This document shows, piece by piece, positions 16,208 to 26,170 of a stretch of 64,000 nucleotides of DNA. Both the position numbers and the translations under genes were made by a program. Positions within the stretch are counted from its first letter, which is position 1, and every line of letters begins with the position of its first letter. This stretch comes from Clostridiales bacterium (GTDB taxonomy: Bacteria; Bacillota; Clostridia; Lachnospirales; Lachnospiraceae). The DNA lies in NCBI GenBank assembly GCA_020860715.1, contig JAJBTU010000038.1:112969-176968 (forward strand), written 5' to 3'. A model generated the notes under the pieces. It was not told the origin of the DNA and made no database searches. It worked only from the letters and a program-made list of their open reading frames with translations.

Positions 16208-17716
16208 ATGCTGCATTTGCCGAGAGTCATGTTTGCCGCACCGTCAAGCGGCAGCGGAAAGACCATGATCACATGCGGAATTTTGCAGGCATTCTGTGAA
16301 CGCGGCCTGAATCCGGCCTCCTTTAAATGCGGGCCGGACTATATTGATCCGATGTTCCACTCCAGAGTGATCGGCACGCCGTCAGGGAATCTGGATACAT
16401 TTTTTACGGATGAGCAGGTCACGCGCCATCTGTTTGCAAAAAATGCAAAGAACGCCGGTATTTCCGTGCTGGAAGGCGTCATGGGAATTTATGACGGACT
16501 GGGAGGAATTTCGTGGAAAGCATCTTCTTATGACCTGGCGTCCGTGACGGATACACCGATCATCCTTATTGTGAATGCACGCGGTATGAGTCTGTCGGTG
16601 ATCCCGCTGATACAGGGGTATCTGAATTATCAGACACCATCAGGGAAAGACCGGATCCGCGGCGTCATCCTGAACCAGACGACAAAAATGACATACCTGC
16701 TGTTAAAAGAAGAAATCGAAAAGCAGACAGGCGTGCGCCTGTATGGCTATGTCCCCAGAATGGAGGACGCGGTGATCGAAAGCCGCCATCTCGGCCTGGT
16801 GACGCCGGGAGAGATCTCGGATCTGAAAGAGAGACTGACACGGCTGGCGGCGGAACTGGAGCAGAGCCTGGATCTGGATGGGATCCTGCAGCTGGCGCAG
16901 GAAGCGGAAGATTATGAGGATGAGGCGCTGACGCTGCCGGAGAGTGTGCAGGTCCTGCTGCCGGAAACATCAAAACGGGCGGCTTCCACACGCATCGCCG
17001 TCGCACAGGACGAAGCGTTCTGCTTTTATTATCGGGACAATCTGGATCTGCTTCAACTGCTTGGTGCGGAGCTGGTACCGTTTTCACCGCTGCATGATAC
17101 GCGGCTTCCGGAATGCATCGGCGGCCTGATTCTTGGAGGCGGCTATCCGGAACTGTACGCGAAACAGCTCTCAGAGAATGAGCCGATGAGAGGTGCAGTC
17201 CGGGAGGCAATTATGGGCCAAAATGCTTCACCGGGACTGGCCGGATTCTCCGCAGACGCAGGCGGTATGCCCTTTCTGGCGGAATGCGGCGGATTTATGT
17301 ACCTGCAGGAATCCATGGAGGATATGGAGGCGCAGGCGTGGCCGATGTGCGGCTGCATAGCGGGGAAGTCTTATAAGACGCCGAAACTGGGACGTTTTGG
17401 ATATATTACACTTACGACGGGGTGCCAGGACGAAAAACAACAGACAGAAGAACAGAAAAACAGGGAGGCGCCGGATGCGGCCGGCCTGCTGCGTCCCAGT
17501 GAGACTATCCGCGCTCACGAATTCCATTACTTTGACAGCACGAATCCCGGAAACGATTATATCGCGCAGAAGCCGCAGGGAAAGCGCACGTGGAGGTGTA
17601 TTCATGCCGACGGTCACAGTGCAGCGGGGTACCCGCATCTGTATTACTGGTCTGATCCCGCCTTTGCCGCACGATTTCTGGCGCGGGCGCGGAACTATTC
17701 GGATGCAGAGCGGTAA
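16208..17716 (+). CDS. cbiA: Cobyrinate a,c-diamide synthase CbiA
   Basis: A 502-residue enzyme that amidates the a and c side chains of cobyrinate using glutamine and ATP. The N-terminal BioD-like ATPase has a P-loop (APSSGSGKTMIT at about residues 10-21) and the KCGPDYIDPMFH segment. The C-terminal class I glutaminase-like domain begins near 265, with GGLILGGGYPELYA, the nucleophile Cys in FLAECGGFMYL (about 360) and a terminal His-bearing HEFHY. Length is slightly above the usual 450-460 because of a loop around residues 400-430. It has its own promoter and is followed by cobT. Confidence 0.92.
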   Translation: MLHLPRVMFAAPSSGSGKTMITCGILQAFCERGLNPASFKCGPDYIDPMFHSRVIGTPSGNLDTFFTDEQVTRHLFAKNAKNAGISVLEGVMGIYDGLGGISWKASSYDLASVTDTPIILIVNARGMSLSVIPLIQGYLNYQTPSGKDRIRGVILNQTTKMTYLLLKEEIEKQTGVRLYGYVPRMEDAVIESRHLGLVTPGEISDLKERLTRLAAELEQSLDLDGILQLAQEAEDYEDEALTLPESVQVLLPETSKRAASTRIAVAQDEAFCFYYRDNLDLLQLLGAELVPFSPLHDTRLPECIGGLILGGGYPELYAKQLSENEPMRGAVREAIMGQNASPGLAGFSADAGGMPFLAECGGFMYLQESMEDMEAQAWPMCGCIAGKSYKTPKLGRFGYITLTTGCQDEKQQTEEQKNREAPDAAGLLRPSETIRAHEFHYFDSTNPGNDYIAQKPQGKRTWRCIHADGHSAAGYPHLYYWSDPAFAARFLARARNYSDAER

Positions 17717-17786
17717 GAAAGTGATATGTGATGCAGAACGGTAAGAAAATACTAGGTTATGCGGACCGGAAGAAATAAGAAGGGAA
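17703..17786 (+). repeat. Three tandem 28-bp imperfect repeats between cbiA and cobT
   Basis: Units start at 17703, 17731 and 17759, each opening ATGCRGANCGGTAAGAAA or a close variant, with period exactly 28. The first unit includes the last codons and stop of cbiA. The array probably arose by local duplication of the cbiA 3' end. It contains no convincing hairpin. Confidence 0.55.
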
Positions 17787-17803
17787 AGAGGAGATAGACG
17801 AAA

Positions 17804-18865
17804 ATGAACGAAGCACGATTTCATCAGATACTGGAGAGCATCATCCCCGGCGACGCGGCTGCGGCTGAGGTCAGCCGGAAACGGTGGGACAGCATTGCAA
17901 AACCGCTGCACAGCCTTGGCTGGCTGGAGGATGCCATCACGCGCATTGCGGCAGCGCAGCATGATCCGGAGGTTCGCACGAAGAAAAAGATCCTTGTACC
18001 GATGTGTGCCGACAACGGCATTGTCGAGGAGGGCGTGACGCAGACCGGGCAGGAGGTGACCGCGATCGTCGCGGAGAATTTTCTGGATGAGAAGTCCTGC
18101 GCGGCAATCATGTGCCGTCTGGCAGGGGCGGATATCCGTCCGGTCGACATCGGAATGGCGGCCGACACTCCGCGCGTAGAAAAGCGGAAGATTGCGTATG
18201 GGACGAAAAATTTTGCAAAAGAGCCAGCGATGACGCGTGAGGAGGCAGTGCGCGCGCTGATGACCGGAATCACTCTGGCAGGGGAACTGAACGGGCAGGG
18301 CTATGACCTGATCGCGACCGGAGAGATGGGGATCGGCAATACGACGACCTCCAGTGCCGTGGCGAGCGCTCTGCTGGGGGTGCCGGCGGCTGAAATGACC
18401 GGCCGCGGAGCGGGACTTTCTACGGAAGGGCTGAACACGAAAATCCGTGTCATTCAGGAAGCGGTCGACCGCTGGAACCTTTATGAGCAGGATGCGCTTA
18501 CTGTGCTTGCGGATGTCGGTGGATTCGATATCGCCGGGATCGCCGGCCTTTTTCTTGGAGGAGCCGTTTATCATGTGCCGGTGCTGATTGACGGTTTTAT
18601 TTCATCGGTCGGGGCCCTGCTTGCGGTTCGTCTTTGCCCGGCGGCAAAAGACTATATGCTGGCGACCCATGTATCGAAGGAACCCGCGTCCCGCAGAATC
18701 TTAAAAGAACTGGGACTTGAACCGGCTCTTGACGCAGGAATGTGTTTAGGAGAGGGGAGCGGTGCGGCCGCCGCCTTCCCGCTGATCGACATGGGCGCGG
18801 AGATTTATCACAGGATGAGCACGTTCGATCAGATTCAGGTGGAGGCGTATCAGGAACTGGTTTAA
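17804..18865 (+). CDS. cobT: Nicotinate-nucleotide-dimethylbenzimidazole phosphoribosyltransferase CobT
   Basis: A 353-residue CobT. It transfers the phosphoribosyl group of nicotinate mononucleotide to a benzimidazole-type base, providing the lower ligand of cobamides. Family marks are the VPMCADNGIVEEGVTQTG segment near residue 66, the TGEMGIGNTTTSSAV loop near 168-182, and GRGAGLSTEGL. Length is typical. AAAGAGGAGA supports the start. Its stop codon overlaps the stop codon of ptsI on the other strand, so there is no room for a terminator between them. It is the last cobalamin gene in the window. Confidence 0.92.
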   Translation: MNEARFHQILESIIPGDAAAAEVSRKRWDSIAKPLHSLGWLEDAITRIAAAQHDPEVRTKKKILVPMCADNGIVEEGVTQTGQEVTAIVAENFLDEKSCAAIMCRLAGADIRPVDIGMAADTPRVEKRKIAYGTKNFAKEPAMTREEAVRALMTGITLAGELNGQGYDLIATGEMGIGNTTTSSAVASALLGVPAAEMTGRGAGLSTEGLNTKIRVIQEAVDRWNLYEQDALTVLADVGGFDIAGIAGLFLGGAVYHVPVLIDGFISSVGALLAVRLCPAAKDYMLATHVSKEPASRRILKELGLEPALDAGMCLGEGSGAAAAFPLIDMGAEIYHRMSTFDQIQVEAYQELV

Positions 18866-20532
18866 GAGAGCGCGCGCACGGCTTTCCTTACCGGCAGGAT
18901 AAAGGACGGCGAGACAGACAGTTCGTCAATTCCCATGTCAAGGAAAGTCTGCGTGAGGGTGGTATCGGCGGCGAGTTCTCCGCAGATGCCGACCCAGGCG
19001 CCGCCTCTGTGACCGTTTTCAATCGTGGTCTGAATGGCTTTGAGCACGGCGGGATGGTGGGGATCATAAATGGCGTCCAGTTTTGGGTTCTGCCGGTCGA
19101 TCGCCAGTGTATACTGGGTCAGGTCGTTGGTGCCGATACTGAAGAAATCCACCTCTTTCGCCAGAGCCTCACTGATCCAGACCGCGGCCGGAGTCTCGAT
19201 CATCACACCGATTTCCACATCTTTAAAAGGAATCCGGCTTTCACGCAGTTCCGCCTTTACGCTTTCCAGTATTCGTTTGCTTTCCTGCACCTCCTGCACG
19301 GAAATGATCATCGGAAACAGGATGGAGATATTGCCGTATGCGCTCGCGCGAAGGAGCGCGCGCAGCTGGGTACGGAAGATCTCCGGGCGGTCCAGGCAGA
19401 TGCGGATGGCGCGGTATCCCATGGCGGGATTGTCTTCCTTTGCCAGATGGAAGTAGTCCGCCTGCTTGTCCGCACCAATATCCAGTGTACGGATAATGAC
19501 CTTTTTGCCGGCCATGGTTTCAGCGGCCATTTTATAAGCCCTGAACTGTTCCTCTTCCGTTGGGTAGTCTTTTGACTCAAGATACAGGAATTCGCTCCGG
19601 AAAAGGCCGATGCCTTCGCCGTCATTCTGCAGAACCAGAGCGATGTCCGATACACTGCCGATGTTCGCGTACAGATGAATCTTTTTCCCGCTTCCTGTGA
19701 TGGTTTCTTTCCCGCGCAGTTCTTTTAAAAGCCGGAGTTTCCGCTCATCCTCCTGCATTTTTGCCGTCATTTCTTCCAGAGTGGCCGGATCCGGGTCTAT
19801 CGTCACAGTCCCTGTGTAGCCGTCCACGATGGCGGTCTTTCCCGCCCAGTCGTTCTGTATATCGATGCCGATCACGGCGGGGATGTTCATCGTGCGCGCC
19901 AGAATCGCTGTATGAGAATTGGAGGATCCATGCCGTGTGACAAAAGCCAGGATTTTGGATTTGTCCATCTGTACGGTTTCGCTCGGCGCAAGGTCGTCCG
20001 CCATCAGAATGACAGGCTCTGCAGGCTGTCCGTCTTCCGGGCAGGCAGAAAGCACAGAATCTGTACAGTGAGGTTCACCGATGCGGCGTATGGCTGTACT
20101 GCCGCCGCAAAGGACTGTGATCAGACGCTCTGAGATGTCCTTTACATCAGCGGCGCGGGCCTGCATGTAAGAATCGTCCATCTGCTCAAACATCCGGGAA
20201 AAATTGCCTCCGGTCGCTGCCACCGCGTACTCCGCGTTCAGTTTCTGCTCACGAATGATATTGCGGACCGAATCCAGATAGTCGTCATCCTCCAGCATGA
20301 TTTTATGCACTTCAAAAACTGCCGCATTATCCGCGCCCACTTCGGCCAGGGCCTTTTCATAAATCTGATCCAGCTGGGAGAGGGCAGTTTCCCTTGCCGC
20401 GTCAAACCGGCGGAGTTCTTCTCCGACATCGTCGATGTGCCGTCTTTTTACGGTTGCCTCATTTTTCTGGTAAAGAAGCACTTTCCCAATGGCTATTTTA
20501 TTAAAAATCGTTTTGCCCTGAATCTGTTCCAT
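18862..20532 (-). CDS. ptsI: PTS enzyme I (phosphoenolpyruvate-protein phosphotransferase)
   Basis: A 556-residue enzyme I that autophosphorylates from PEP and passes phosphate to HPr. The N-terminal part holds the HPr-binding helices. The active His lies in GSSNSHTAILARTMNIPAVIG near residue 190. The C-terminal PEP-utilizer barrel has EFLYLESKDYPTEEEQF, the GYRAIRICLDRPEIFRTQLRA block and a terminal VGICGELAAD with the conserved Cys. AGGAAAGGA precedes ATG 20532. It is last in a fruK-ptsH-ptsI operon with 51 bases after ptsH. It is slightly shorter than Bacillus EI (570). Confidence 0.93.
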   Translation of the reverse strand: MEQIQGKTIFNKIAIGKVLLYQKNEATVKRRHIDDVGEELRRFDAARETALSQLDQIYEKALAEVGADNAAVFEVHKIMLEDDDYLDSVRNIIREQKLNAEYAVAATGGNFSRMFEQMDDSYMQARAADVKDISERLITVLCGGSTAIRRIGEPHCTDSVLSACPEDGQPAEPVILMADDLAPSETVQMDKSKILAFVTRHGSSNSHTAILARTMNIPAVIGIDIQNDWAGKTAIVDGYTGTVTIDPDPATLEEMTAKMQEDERKLRLLKELRGKETITGSGKKIHLYANIGSVSDIALVLQNDGEGIGLFRSEFLYLESKDYPTEEEQFRAYKMAAETMAGKKVIIRTLDIGADKQADYFHLAKEDNPAMGYRAIRICLDRPEIFRTQLRALLRASAYGNISILFPMIISVQEVQESKRILESVKAELRESRIPFKDVEIGVMIETPAAVWISEALAKEVDFFSIGTNDLTQYTLAIDRQNPKLDAIYDPHHPAVLKAIQTTIENGHRGGAWVGICGELAADTTLTQTFLDMGIDELSVSPSFILPVRKAVRALS

Positions 20533-20583
20533 GTGAGATCCTTTCCTTTCTGCTTACTACAGCTGCCGGCAACGAAAACAAAA

Positions 20584-20841
20584 TTACAGATGTTCCAGGA
20601 AAAATGCCTGCATTCCCGCAATTGCGGCATCTTCATCTTCGCCGTCCGCGGTAATCGTCACGGTCATGCCTTTTTTAACGCCGAGACGCATGATCATCAT
20701 CAGCTTCGCTGCGCCTGCGGTTCTGCCGTTTGCGCAGAGGGTGATGTCGGACGTGTATTTTTGGGCCTCTTTTACAAGCTGCCCTGCCGGACGTGCGTGG
20801 ATTCCAAGCTGGTCTGTGATGATGTATTCGAATGATTTCAT
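20584..20841 (-). CDS. ptsH: HPr phosphocarrier protein with Lys at position 46
   Basis: An 85-residue HPr. The phospho-acceptor His15 is present in GIHARPA. Aligning NGRTAGAAKLMMIMRLG with the Bacillus subtilis stretch NGKTVNLKSIMGVMSLG puts Lys at position 46, where Gram-positive HPr has the regulatory Ser, and Arg at 52. The protein should pass phosphate from enzyme I to EII but cannot be phosphorylated by HPr kinase at 46, so it should not serve as the usual CcpA co-repressor. It lies between fruK and ptsI, which suggests a dedicated phosphocarrier, and a second, regulated HPr may exist elsewhere in the genome. Confidence 0.9.
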   Translation of the reverse strand: MKSFEYIITDQLGIHARPAGQLVKEAQKYTSDITLCANGRTAGAAKLMMIMRLGVKKGMTVTITADGEDEDAAIAGMQAFFLEHL

Positions 20842-20911
20842 AATGCTGCCTGCCTTTTCATCTTATTTTGATTTTTAGTCTTCCCGTTTTCTGCGTTTTT
20901 ATGATTTAAAA

Positions 20912-21844
20912 TCACAATCGCCGGAAAACAACTTCCGGAAGCAGCTTTTGTATCACATCGTATTCTGCGGCCTGCGTTCCGCTTTCCATGGCATTGGCCG
21001 CACCGGCCGCCATAGAAAGCCGCACCGTGTCCTCCAGGTTCAGACGGCGTTCTCCGGCGACTGCGAGAGCGGCGACAACACTGTCGCCGGCGCCTGTCGT
21101 ACTTCCGACCGGCACTTTGAGACCTTCCGCGCAGACGGCTTCCTCTTCCGTTACGTACAATGCCCCGGCGGCTCCCATGGATATGACTGCTTTCGGGATA
21201 TGAAAGGTCCTCATCAGGTTCTGCGCAGCTTCTTTCAGCTGCCGCGGGGACGTAAGCGTCTGTCCTGCCAGCTCGGAAAGCTCGTGATTGTTTGGCTTTA
21301 TCAGAAACGGAGAAGCCTCAAGACCGGCTCTCAGAGATTCTCCGTCCGCGTCCAGAAAAACCTTTGCCCCCTTTGCGGCACAGGCCTTTGTCCATGTGGC
21401 GTAGGTGTCAGCCGGAGCCCCTTTCGGCAGACTTCCGGAAAGGACGACAATGGAGGCCGGATCAAGAACTGCCAGCAGTTTCTGCAGCACTTCATCCAGC
21501 AAACCATTCGGAACAGAGCCCCCCGGCTCATTGATATCCGTATTCGTGTGTCCGACGGGATCGATGATTTTCAGGTTTGTGCGTGTCTCGCCTTCTGTAA
21601 AAGTAAAATCTGTCCGCAGCCCCATTTCCGTAAGGGCGCATTGAATCAGCTGCCCGGTGTGTCCGCCCAGAATACCGACAGCAATGCTGTCTCCGCCCAG
21701 TTTCTGAATTACCTTTGATACATTGATTCCCTTTCCGCCCGGATCCGTCCGCATGGTTGTGATGCGGTTCACCGCGTTGACTTTCAGGAAAGGGATTTCG
21801 ACTGTTTTATCCAGAGCAGGATTCAGGGTTACTGTATAGATCAT
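20912..21844 (-). CDS. fruK: 1-phosphofructokinase (PfkB family)
   Basis: A 310-residue PfkB-family sugar kinase, opening MIYTVTLNPALDKTVE, with DPGGKGINVSKVI near residue 34 and the catalytic GAGDS motif near 248 (PVGSTTGAGDSVVAAL). These match 1-phosphofructokinases that make fructose-1,6-bisphosphate. An in-frame extension to 21898 exists, but AAGGAGGAC sits 5 bases before ATG 21844. First gene of a fruK-ptsH-ptsI operon that lacks a fructose EII component. Tagatose-6-phosphate kinase (LacC) is the nearest alternative; the PTS neighbours favour FruK. Confidence 0.85.
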   Translation of the reverse strand: MIYTVTLNPALDKTVEIPFLKVNAVNRITTMRTDPGGKGINVSKVIQKLGGDSIAVGILGGHTGQLIQCALTEMGLRTDFTFTEGETRTNLKIIDPVGHTNTDINEPGGSVPNGLLDEVLQKLLAVLDPASIVVLSGSLPKGAPADTYATWTKACAAKGAKVFLDADGESLRAGLEASPFLIKPNNHELSELAGQTLTSPRQLKEAAQNLMRTFHIPKAVISMGAAGALYVTEEEAVCAEGLKVPVGSTTGAGDSVVAALAVAGERRLNLEDTVRLSMAAGAANAMESGTQAAEYDVIQKLLPEVVFRRL

Positions 21845-21991
21845 AGCAGTCCTCCTTCGTTTTACATTGGCCGGATTGAATGATAAAAACACAGGCAAAT
21901 ACAGCCATATTTAAAAAAGAAAATACCACAGATTCCATGGAATGACAAGTTTGCCGCAAAGAAGAAACTCTACATCTGTCTGACGGCGCCC

Positions 21992-22032
21992 CGCGCCGCC
22001 CGTGAAAGCATTTTTTGCGCTGGGGCGGCGCG
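21992..22032 (-). terminator. GC-rich hairpin after the ABC permease
   Basis: CGCGCCGCCC at 21992-22001 pairs perfectly with GGGCGGCGCG at 22023-22032, 14 bases past the permease stop on the minus strand. It has no T tract, so efficiency is uncertain. The next 150 bases toward fruK are AT-rich and hold a 12-base palindrome (ATTCCATGGAAT). Confidence 0.5.
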
Positions 22033-22045
22033 GCAGGATTCCGGT

Positions 22046-22870
22046 TCAGCGGGATGCTTTTTTCTCCAGAAGACTCAAAAGAGCGTACAGCGCTGCCGCA
22101 ATGATGCACAAAATAACAATTGACAGAATTACCCAGTCGAGTTTGAAAACCTGACTCCCATAAATAATGAGATAACCAAGACCCTGCCGTGCACCGATGA
22201 ATTCTCCGATGACGACACCGACGAGACAAAGACCGATATTCACCTTCATAATGCTGATCAGCAGGGGAAGCGTACCCGGAAGAACGACTTTAAAGAGAAC
22301 GTCTTTCTTCGTGCCATGAAGCGTATAGATCAGTTTGATTTTATCCGCCTCCATCTCTTTAAAAGAGGTGTACAGGTTCAGAACAGTGCCAAAGAGTGCA
22401 ACCGAGATACCTGCGACAATGACAGTCCTCCTGTTTGCCCCAAGCCAGACGATCAGAAGCGGCGCGAGGGCAGACTTTGGCAGACTGTTCAGTACAACAA
22501 GGTAAGGTTCCAGAATTTCGGAAAGTGTATCGTTGTACCAGAGAAGAACAGCCATGGTTATGCCAATCAGAACAACCAGCGCAAAACTGATCAGCGTCTC
22601 AGTCAGAGTAACACCTGTGTGCAGGAAAATACTGCCGTCTTTCCACATACTCCGGAACGTATTCCAAAGGCGGGAAGGACTGCTGAAGATAAAACCGTCG
22701 ATCCATCCGAGACGGACAGCCGCCTCCCATAAAAGCAGAAACAGGGCAAAGATCAGAATCCGGGCAGCTGTAATTTGTTTTTTGTGCTTCTGCAGCTTCT
22801 GCAGATACTTCTGCTGATATACGGAGACCGGTTCCTGATCTGTGTATACACGGTTTTCATCATGATTCAT
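22046..22870 (-). CDS. ABC transporter permease (SsuC/TauC/NrtB family)
   Basis: A 274-residue membrane protein with six predicted helices and the BPD_transp_1 coupling segment (LHGTKKDVLFKVVLPGTLPLLISIMKVNIG, the EAA loop, near residues 180-210). The family imports sulfonates, nitrate, taurine or thiamine precursors. Its ATG overlaps the end of the ATPase gene by 11 bases, so both are coupled. The ATPase gene in front is interrupted by the element at 23629-30393, so the transporter is presumably inactive in this state. No substrate-binding protein gene lies next to it. A GC-rich hairpin follows. Confidence 0.85.
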   Translation of the reverse strand: MNHDENRVYTDQEPVSVYQQKYLQKLQKHKKQITAARILIFALFLLLWEAAVRLGWIDGFIFSSPSRLWNTFRSMWKDGSIFLHTGVTLTETLISFALVVLIGITMAVLLWYNDTLSEILEPYLVVLNSLPKSALAPLLIVWLGANRRTVIVAGISVALFGTVLNLYTSFKEMEADKIKLIYTLHGTKKDVLFKVVLPGTLPLLISIMKVNIGLCLVGVVIGEFIGARQGLGYLIIYGSQVFKLDWVILSIVILCIIAAALYALLSLLEKKASR

Positions 22871-23631
22871 GTGGGTTCAGCTCCTTCCATAAATAATTAA
22901 AATAGCCCTGAAATTCCGGCGCACTCCGACGTTCAAGCGGCGTCAGATCCTTCTGGCTGAAAGTTACTTCCAGAACGGATTGGATGCGTGCCGGACGTCT
23001 GGTCAGCACAATCACCCGGTCAGCCATGCTCAATGCCTCTGATAAGTCATGCGTCACCAGAAGGGCGGTCTTCTTTTCCCGGCGCAGGATCGCCGCGACA
23101 TCATTGCATACGGAGAGCCGCGTCTGAAAATCAAGCGCTGAAAAAGGCTCGTCAAGCAGGAGCAGGTCCGGATCCGGTGCCAGCGTGCGGATGAAAGCGG
23201 CCCGCTGGCGCATGCCGCCGGACAGTTCCGACGGTTTTGCGCTGCGAAACCGGTAGAGATCATAATCGTTCAGCATCTGGTCTACATGCCGGAGCGATTG
23301 TTTGTCAGCCCCATGTGCCTGAAAATGTTTTTTCTCACCGGTCTGACGGCAGCCTGCGGAAGCATGATGTGCATTCGGACGGCGGCGCTGCAGTTCCAGT
23401 CCGAGCGTGATATTTCGGTAAATGGTACGCCACTCAAAGAGATGATCTTTTTGCAGCATATATCCGATCTTATCCTGAACGGACGGTTCGGATTTATGGC
23501 GTCTCTTTTTCTCTGTCCGGCGGCTGCCTGTGCCGTTCACGGGAGACGGAAAGCCGGGCGAGCTGTTAAATAAAATGGAGCCGCTCTCAGGAACGAGCAG
23601 CCCGGAAATTAAAGAGAGCAGCGTGGATTTG
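22860..23631 (-). pseudogene. 3' part of an ABC ATPase gene split by a mobile element
   Basis: On the minus strand the frame runs from the element boundary (first codons GGC AAA TCC, Gly-Lys-Ser) to 22860. It encodes about 257 residues: GKSTLLSLISGLLVPESG, the Q-loop YMLQKDHLFEW, signature LSGGMRQR, Walker B LLLLDEPFSALD and H-loop LLVTHDLSEA. It lacks the first 46 residues, including the first half of Walker A. Those are found intact at 30379-30528 beyond the element. Joined at TTGCC the two parts give one open frame of about 300 residues (SsuB/TauB-like). A GTG at 23540 could start a truncated protein without Walker A. Confidence 0.85.
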
Positions 23632-23633
23632 CC
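23629..23633. other. attL core of the serine-recombinase element
   Basis: TTGCC joins host sequence GCGTGGAT on the left with element sequence GATGTGAGAGC on the right. The host part is the complement of the ABC ATPase Walker A codons. The element arm (CGATGTGAGAG, 23633-23643) is the inverse of the arm at the right end (CTTTCACATCG, 30376-30386) with one mismatch. Confidence 0.75.
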
Positions 23634-23691
23634 GATGTGAGAGCAGCGGAAACAAATCGGGCGGTCTTATTCCGGAGATGCAGAGCATTCG

Positions 23692-23883
23692 TTATTTCTC
23701 TTTTTCCATTGCGGTTAGCCTGTCTAAAACTGCCTGTATCTGCTCTTGTGAACAGTTCAGTCTCCTGACAGCCTGCGAAACCAGAAACGTATTTGCCTGT
23801 TCCAGACGCAGACTGTTTTCATCAGGTTTATCGATGTATGTATCAGGGCCATGGAAGACCACACGGATTGGCGCTTTCTTCAT
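23692..23883 (-). CDS. Small protein of unknown function at the left end of the element
   Basis: A 63-residue basic and acidic soluble protein (MKKAPIRVVFHGPDTYIDKP at the N-terminus, LDRLTAMEKEK at the C-terminus). It has a textbook ribosome site, AGGAGGTGATC, 5 bases before ATG. I do not recognise the family. It is read divergently from groES and lies 50 bases inside attL. Its size and place at the end opposite to the recombinase are compatible with a recombination directionality factor, but nothing in the sequence proves this. The last 45 residues look helical. It is antisense to a possible tail of the recombinase in the circular form. Confidence 0.65.
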   Translation of the reverse strand: MKKAPIRVVFHGPDTYIDKPDENSLRLEQANTFLVSQAVRRLNCSQEQIQAVLDRLTAMEKEK

Positions 23884-23985
23884 AAGATCACCTCCTGTAA
23901 ATGGACAGCCATTCCTTTTATTTCCTGTCTACAGAGTATGTACAGTGGGTTGTCCGCTATACAAATCTAAAATAAATATAAATTA

Positions 23986-24012
23986 TTAGCAATCACTGTT
24001 GACGAGTGCTGA
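23986..24012. promoter_or_regulatory. CIRCE operator (HrcA site) of groESL
   Basis: TTAGCAATC, nine bases, GAGTGCTGA. The CIRCE consensus is TTAGCACTC-N9-GAGTGCTAA, so there is one mismatch per arm and the spacing is exact. It overlaps the -35 region of the groES promoter, the normal position for HrcA repression. No hrcA gene is in the element, so the host regulator would control it. Confidence 0.85.
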
Positions 24013-24027
24013 TAGATGTGCTATATT
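23999..24027 (+). promoter_or_regulatory. Sigma-A promoter of groES-groEL
   Basis: TTGACG at 23999-24004, a 17-base spacer and TATATT at 24022-24027. The right CIRCE arm begins at the last base of the -35 hexamer. The leader is about 85 bases and ends in GGAGGA before ATG 24120. Confidence 0.75.
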
Positions 24028-24119
24028 CCGTATAACAAAAAAATAAACGACACCTGAGAGAATTTTATGGAAGAACCCGCAGGCGCCTGCACAAAAAGAT
24101 TGAAGGAGGATTAGCACTT

Positions 24120-24407
24120 ATGAAGTTAGCACCATTAGCAGACAGAGTCGTACTGAAGCAGCGCGAGGCAGAAGAAACTACAAAGTCGGGTATCATCCTG
24201 ATGTCCGGATCACAGGAAAAACCGCAGGAGGCGGAAGTCATCGCAGTTGGTCCGGGCGGTCTTGTGGATGGCAAAGAAGTAAAGATGACGGTAAAGCCGG
24301 GAGACACGGTTATTTACTCCAAATATTCCGGCACGGAAGTAAAGATTGATGAGGAAGAATATATCATCGTAAAGCAGAGCGATATCCTTGCTCTGGTGGA
24401 AGACTAA
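24120..24407 (+). CDS. groES: Co-chaperonin GroES
   Basis: A 95-residue GroES that caps the GroEL chamber as a heptamer. It has KLAPLADRVVLKQ at the N-terminus, the mobile loop around residues 17-30 (EAEETTKSGIIL) and the VKPGDTVIYSKYSGTEVKIDEEEYIIV core. Full length and without unusual substitutions. The gene is preceded by AGGAGGAT, a sigma-A promoter and a CIRCE operator, and followed after 106 bases by groEL. It lies inside the serine-recombinase element, so it may be an additional copy beside a chromosomal groESL, which cannot be checked from this window. Confidence 0.95.
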   Translation: MKLAPLADRVVLKQREAEETTKSGIILMSGSQEKPQEAEVIAVGPGGLVDGKEVKMTVKPGDTVIYSKYSGTEVKIDEEEYIIVKQSDILALVED

Positions 24408-24510
24408 GGTGAATCTGAGAACAGACAGCTGTGCAGGAAAGAAACAGCTGCAAAAATAATTGTGGAAACGACGAATGCCGTTTCCTGTAATTTAAACAGG
24501 AGGCAGTTGA

Positions 24511-26133
<1,623 letters not shown>

Positions 26134-26170
26134 ATTGTGCAGCTGCGAGAAAACACAGCCTCAGATAAGA

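Noticed and set aside
22860..23540. Intact but short ABC ATPase gene
   Set aside because: It lacks Walker A and the first strands, and its missing 5' part with a ribosome site was found beyond the mobile element.
23678..23989. 103-residue plus-strand reading frame at the left end of the element as a separate gene
   Set aside because: It is antisense to the small gene with the better ribosome site, has no ribosome site of its own, and the TAG lies in the CIRCE operator. It is noted only as a possible recombinase extension in the circular form.
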